DNA of 64,000 bases, from NCBI GenBank assembly GCA_003254905.1, contig QANU01097546.1, positions 1-64,000 on the forward strand, given 5' to 3'. This document shows positions 58,964 through 64,000 of the stretch, in pieces. The first letter of the stretch is position 1. Each line of letters begins with the position of its first letter. The notes beneath the pieces were generated by a model. It was given only the letters and a program-made list of their open reading frames with translations, searched no databases and was not told where the DNA came from. The stretch comes from Nissolia schottii (lineage: Eukaryota; Streptophyta; Magnoliopsida; Fabales; Fabaceae). The position numbers and the translations under genes are program-made.

Positions 58964-59158
58964 CAACGGGGGTTGGTTCAAGTGGTAAGCGGCTTGGTAT
59001 CGCTTAAGCAAGATCCCGAGTTCGAGACCTTGTGTACATAGTTATCCCCGCTGGGAGACTCACCCGCCACAGCCAAGTGCGCGACCCGGGTCGACCCGGA
59101 TTAGTCAAGGTTAAGCCTTGAATACCGGACAGACAACCTAAAAAAAATAAAATAAAAT
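58964..59158 (+). mobile_element. tRNA-derived SINE, copy C
   Basis: Head AACGGGGGTTGGTTCAAGTG, A-box GTGGTAAGCGGCTTGG, B-box GAGTTCGAGACC, then ATCCCCGCTGGGAGACTCAC, GGTCGACCCGGATTAGTC and tail AACCTAAAAAAAATAAAATA. The best-preserved polymerase III promoter boxes of the three copies. A target duplication was not found. Confidence 0.85.
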
Positions 59159-59228
59159 CTTGCATAGTTATTATTCACTCAATTGGTTATGATCAATTAA
59201 TTCAACCAATCCTTTGATATATACACAG

Positions 59229-59311
59229 GGTTGCGACGGCTCTGTATTATTGGAATCCACGCCAGGCAACGCAGCCGAAAGAGACCACCCTGCCAACAAT
59301 CCAAGCCTGCG
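59229..59311 (+). pseudogene. Class III peroxidase exon fragment
   Basis: Encodes [20 protein letters not shown] then PANNPSLR, the segment right after the distal-histidine region of class III peroxidases (known form GCDGSVLL, with calcium-binding Asp and Ser). It is preceded by TATATACACAG, the expected end of the preceding intron, and about 60 bases of intron-like sequence. It ends mid-exon at an N (59312), after which repeat sequence resumes. The reading frame is clean, so the fragment is young or misplaced. It is not a functional gene. Confidence 0.85.
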
Positions 59312-59699
59312 NCATTGGTAAAAACAAAAACAACTTTACCAAAGTAAAAGACCTAACCTTTTTGTTATTTAAGACACAATCTTTTCATGAACTCAGACCT
59401 AACCTTATTAAATAATATGACATAACCGTTATATATATACACACACACAACAGAGGAAAGTATTTGATGGACTTTGAACATAAATATGGACAAACTGAAA
59501 GATAAACAGGGGAACAGATGAAGAAATAATTAGGTCGCAAGAGCTCTTGAAGGAAAAAAGTCGTGAGAGAGAGTGCGGAATGTGAAAGGTGAGAGAGACA
59601 GTTCCGTTGTGACTAAGGCGCCGTGGGTAGTTATTGCCCCAAGTGTGCACTGGATGTGCAATAACTTGGTGTGCAATAATCACAGCTCTATAATTTAAC

Positions 59700-62590
59700 C
59701 TAAGCCTAATTATATATTAGAAGCTGTGTACAGCTTGAGATGAATAATCAATAATCATATCCTACAAATAAAAAGATACCACCTTAATCAAACTAATTAA
59801 ATAAATGTGCACTAAAATATAAGTTGATAGTTTGCTGCAATAGGAGGGTGAGATTTCCTCATCACTCAGATTCCCCTGCTCTAAGATAGATACACAAACT
59901 AAACATAATCACCAGCTAAGCACATCAGAATTCATAACAACAAATGAATAAAACTTGAATATCCTCCTTCATAGTAATAATACAACACAATTATTAAACT
60001 CTATCCGGGATTCGATCTGACCACTTTATTGGGTTACTGGGTTATTAGTTTAACCCGTAAGTCATTAAGTTAGTTGCTAAACGGATATAATCAAATAAAT
60101 ATTAAATAAATATATTAAAATTCTAATAAATATAGTAAAATGATAAAAATAAATTAAAATTTAACATATTTAAGTTTATAGTATATATTATTAACTGAAC
60201 CAATATAATCACAATTGTTTGCTAACTTGGTGGCAAGGTTTAGAACTAGTAATCCTAAGTTTGCATGTTCAATTCTTCCATGTGACTTATAGTTTGGACT
60301 TCAGTCAATTAAACAGCCAGGCTACCCGATTAGGTTGAGCTGGATATAATAACTATGTAGCACACTTAACATATTCTTTTTGTTTCCAGGTACTTTTAAA
60401 GTTACTAACAAGTTCCACATTAGCTAGGTGTGTACATCTGTGTGTATATATATTTTGTATTACTAAGATATTCTCTAATAAAAGACTAATCTTTTTAGAT
60501 GTAGTCAGATTTATTATTTTAATTGATGTTTTAAATATTTAAATTGAAATTCTCTTCCTATAATTAGTGTATCTCTACCGCTATGTCAACACTGTTATTG
60601 GTAGTTAAATGGTTGTCTATTGAACAATAATTAAACATGATTAAAAAAAACTGCATTCCTATGCACATGACAGCTGTAATAGCAGAGTTGGCATATTGTT
60701 AAGAGCACGATCAGCAGCATCTCAACGTTTAGAAGCATGAATTGGAGCAATGAGAAACCATGTTGGAATTGTCAAGTGCAAAATCATTTTCTGTTTTGCC
60801 TTAAAGCAAGACATTGACTAGCAAAACCTAAGCACCAAAGAGAACATAATTATGTGCAAAGGTTACACTTTAACTACATAGATATGCTACAAATCTCAAT
60901 GTGTAAATGACAAAATTATGTCAATTATTCATGTGTTAGTACTATTTTTAAGGCAGGCCAAAGAAGGCAAGGAAAGACTTTTACCCTAGTAGAGTAGTAG
61001 TTCTCTTTTTTATTTGTTAAAATTAGTTGCTCTTTTTTATAAGATCTCAAGAATGGCACATATTTGAGATGAATATAGGTGTAAAGGTAAAATTACTTTT
61101 GTGTAACTTATAGTCACTTATCGAGTTCTAAAATCATTTATTTTTAAAATGTAAAATGAGAAATTAGCAACACAAAAAAATTATTAAGTGATCATAAAAC
61201 ATCAATTAAAATTATGTCGTTACAACTTCTTAAATAATATTTTTAAATAAATATATAAATTAATTATAAGTCTTCTTGCTATTTAAAACTAAAATATTTT
61301 TCAAAGAGTGATCAAATCATAATTCTAATTAGAACTTTATGACCACTAAATAATTTCTCGAATAAAATAAATATATCTGTATGCTCCTCTCATTTTTAAT
61401 TAACATTCATGAATTTCATTTCTGAAGCTAAATTCTAAATATCCAAACCTAGTTAGTATCTCATTTCCATATCTGTGAAAAATCTGTAGGTAGAGATTTG
61501 TGCAACCAAATTTTCTTCCCTTCTTTAATTTTTTTTATAGAAAATTTATTAATTTACCTATCAACTTACTATTTCTTATGAAAAATATTTTTTAACATTT
61601 TTATTCATATTTTATACTTAGAAATAATAAATATTATTTATAAAAATAAATAAATAAATTTATTATTTCTCTCCAGCATTGCTTTGCTTATGTTGTTTTA
61701 TTAGTAGTTTATAGACACATTGATTGGTTGGTGAGCCATGCAAGTGTATGACTTGATGGGCCTAGCCATCCCAGATACTTGATTGCTCATTAATCCCTCC
61801 AAAATACATGGCGGTGGAATATATATACCCATAGTTTTCTTTAGTAATGAATATATGCACTATGTGATGCTATAATGATTATTTTTACTGTTATATATAT
61901 AATGATTATTTTTATTTAATTTTAATCAGATCAACTCTTATAAAAATGAAAATTTCTCAGTATATTAACTTTTTTCTAGTCATCAAATTTAAATTAAACA
62001 TATTACTTGAAACATGAAAATGAAAAAAAAATTACATGTCAGTAATATATTATATCACATGACCTACTAAATTTTAGTAGTAAAATATACAAATTAATCT
62101 CATAAATAAAAATGTATTATAAAAGGAAGTTTTAACAAAAGAAAAATTGAAACTGAGAAACTGAAAATGAAAACAACTGCTTAAATTAACTATGTGTTAG
62201 TAATATAAGATCACTTGACTTAATAATTACCCCAAAAAAAAAAGATAACTTGACTTAACTAAATTTGAGTAATCTGCCAAAAAAACTAAATTTGAGCAAT
62301 AATATATAGATATATATAATAAAAAGAAGTTAAAAATAAAACTTAAACTGAAACCTTGAAAATGGAAAAAAGGAAAAAAAGAAAAAGAAAAGAAAAAGTC
62401 CACAAGGCAATGTGTTTTGCCAACAAATCAACAATAAAAAAAACAGTTTAAATAATAATATGCAGATTCCAGATCTTAGAACATACACTCATGACAAACA
62501 GTCATGACATGTCGGTAATAATTGATTTTATTTATATTTTTATATTTAAAAAATAAAATGGCCAAAATTTAAATAAAAAAGAAATTATAA
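59700..62590. other. Gene-free AT-rich stretch
   Basis: No ORF above noise, no RNA gene and no clear element ends. A tRNA-like SINE relic may lie near 60215-60300 (AACTTGGTGGCAAGG, GTTCAATTC), but it is too weak to call. Confidence 0.5.
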
Positions 62591-62599
62591 TTATAACTG

Positions 62600-64000
62600 T
62601 TAGAAAATCAAAAAAGCTTTTAGCTTCCATCATTCATCACCGTCTTCTTATTCTCTTTTGCTTTCCCACACAACACAGATCTTCTTCAAGTTCAGCTTTT
62701 GTGTTTCTCTACCAGCTACCATTTTTTCATCCTTTTCCTCAAATTGCTTTTTTGTTCATAAAAATCGAATTTTTATTTTTGGGGTTAGTGTTGAGGTGAT
62801 GATTTTGGAAAAATATTGAGTTTCTGAGCTGAAAAGGTTGGTGGGATTTGATTGGATCGAGGAAAAGACTCGAACTTTGCACAGATTGCAAACTGGGTTT
62901 CTGGTTTTCCAAAATGTGGATCTTGTAAAAGCTTTTTGATTTGATCAACACAGAAGAAAAGAAAAAAAAAGATACTTTTTTTCCCTAGCTTCAGGTGGTT
63001 CAACTTTTCCCTCTGAAAATTGGAGAAGAAGAAGCTTAAAAAGGTGAATTTGCTTTTTGTAGTAGGTTGGGAAAAAAGTGGTGCTTTATTTACAGCATTT
63101 TTAGATTGAGATAAAGAAAAAAAATGAAGACTTAAGTTGACTCTGAAAATATATAAGAATATAGACGTTAAGATACTAGTAGTTTAGGCTATCATATGAA
63201 AGGTTAAATCTTTCAGCATATCTGTGTTTGTTGTTTTACTTTTACTTCCCTCATTTTTTGTGTTAATGCAAGTTACATCTTCATGTGTCTTATGTTCTTT
63301 AGCTTTAAATGCTGAGATGCTAGTAGTTAGGTTGTCATATTTATAGAGCATATCTGAATTGGGGTTGTTGCTTTCATTACTTGTGGTTGTGAGAACATGG
63401 GATCACCAACCTTAAAAAGTTCTTATTTCCCCTCTTTATGCTTTTAATGAGGTAGTTTTAGTTTTGATGGTATTTTATTTGTTGCAAACTTTTCTCTGCT
63501 ACTTGATCCTTTCAAAGGGTTCTTGATGGTGGTGCTTTTTGAAAATTAAGTGCGGAATCTACAGACTATTATGTTTTAAATTGGTTGGTTTTAATTAAAG
63601 ACCATGTTGACCCATAGTTCATATTAAGATCAATTTTGATTTTGTCATACTATTTTAGCTTCACTTATGCAAAACTTTTAAAGTGATTTGCAGGCAGTTC
63701 TGGCTCCAACTTATGACCGATACATGAGATTTGGTAACCAATCATTAAAGCTTATCATGGAAGTATCTTGTGGCGGTGCATAAGGTTGACTAAGTCCTGG
63801 TGGAGCTTGAGTGGACTAGTTGCCATTTTTAGATATATTCAGAAGAAAAAGGGGCTCATAATTGAAAGTGGAATTGTTGAAGAGGTTCTTTGTTGCTTCA
63901 AGTTCGACTTTAGCATTTCAAAATGGGGATTCAGTGCTCCAGATTTGTTCCGTGTTGTGTGAATTCACAAGTTAAGGCATCTGTGCTTGAAACTCCAGAT
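62600..64000 (+). promoter_or_regulatory. Probable promoter/leader of a gene beyond the right edge
   Basis: From about 62625 the text becomes pyrimidine-rich and gene-like (TCATCACCGTCTTCTTATTC, CAGATCTTCTTCAAGTTC), with short G-containing runs such as AATTGGAGAAGAAGAAGC, then intron-like T-rich DNA. TTTGCAG|GCAGTTCTGG at about 63694 is a good acceptor. No open frame of convincing length follows; the 64-codon ORF at 63768-63962 starts on a non-conserved ATG and has no domain. Plus-strand direction is inferred from the pyrimidine-rich leader and acceptor. Confidence 0.3.

Larger units (their letters stand above)
58403..59683. repeat. Repeat block with inverted ends and GACCTAACC units
   Basis: The left end GTAATTATTCTTGTGCACC and the complement of the right end TGATTATTGCACACC are related, and CTATTACACACTTATTG / AGTTATTGCACATCC continue the symmetry. 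Inside, a 100-150 bp theme built on GTAAAAGACCTAACC, GACACAACCTTTT and GTGAACTCAGACCTAACC recurs at 58720, 58830, 58930 and 59340. The SINE at 58964 and the peroxidase fragment at 59229 lie within it. No transposase. Confidence 0.5.

Noticed and set aside
58975..59040. Candidate tRNA gene (A and B boxes present)
   Set aside because: The body does not fold as a full cloverleaf and is followed by a SINE body and A-rich tail; two other copies share the same structure.
63768..63962. 64-codon ORF at the right end as a coding exon
   Set aside because: No known domain and no clear start context; more likely leader or intron sequence of a gene outside the window.
1..64000. CRISPR array, operon or prokaryotic system
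   Set aside because: No regularly spaced repeats with unique spacers; gene structure with introns and plant families shows a eukaryotic nuclear genome.

Overview
The window reads as nuclear DNA of a flowering plant, most likely a legume. It is AT-rich and low in gene density. Its genes are plant-specific families (MCTP, kiwellin, AT-hook/PPC), and its mobile-element content is typical of eudicots: tRNA-derived SINEs, L1-type LINEs, hAT, Mutator and Stowaway MITEs, and an LTR carrying a repeated CGCTCAGCG motif. The legume assignment comes from recognising the repeats and is an inference. Single N characters at 5977, 6891, 52571 and 59312 show that this is an assembled sequence with unresolved joins, and three of them sit next to odd junctions.

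Layout. 1-9140 is repeat-derived: direct repeats 5.17 kb apart, two hAT-type elements, and an LTR-like element with TGTAACA ends that encloses an N-bounded 913-bp copy of the next gene's promoter. 9164-14779 is a complete MCTP gene (multiple C2 domains and C-terminal transmembrane region) with an intron in its 5' leader. 15685-25790 is a kiwellin cluster: one gene on the minus strand split by a nested transposon insertion, one intact gene, and one pseudogene that also lost its TATA box. A DUF1262-type fragment lies between the last two. 27122-32330 is a five-exon AT-hook nuclear protein gene of the AHL family on the minus strand, with its leader and promoter.

32500-43650 has no recognisable gene. 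It holds a 1.8-kb TIR element with a hAT element nested inside, low-complexity AT sequence, a MITE, and an isolated G-box-bearing patch. 43655-48171 is a 5'-truncated L1-type LINE split by a probable solo LTR. 48200-54900 is mostly unrecognised AT-rich DNA with a hAT-type element, a Stowaway element and a SINE. 55771-56900 is a small three-exon gene on the minus strand for a lysine-rich, probably nuclear protein of 79 residues. 57400-59700 is a patchwork of a LINE tail, two SINEs, a repeat with inverted ends and a class III peroxidase exon fragment. 62600 to the end looks like the promoter and leader of a gene lying beyond the right edge.

The genes do not form one pathway. Biologically, the kiwellin cluster (secreted, cysteine-rich, defence-associated) and the MCTP gene (ER-plasma membrane tethering at plasmodesmata) are separate units. 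No operon-like, CRISPR-like or otherwise clearly new system was found. The strongest unusual signals are the kiwellin gene whose insertion is bounded by usable GT-AG splice dinucleotides that restore the reading frame exactly, and the N-bounded promoter copy.
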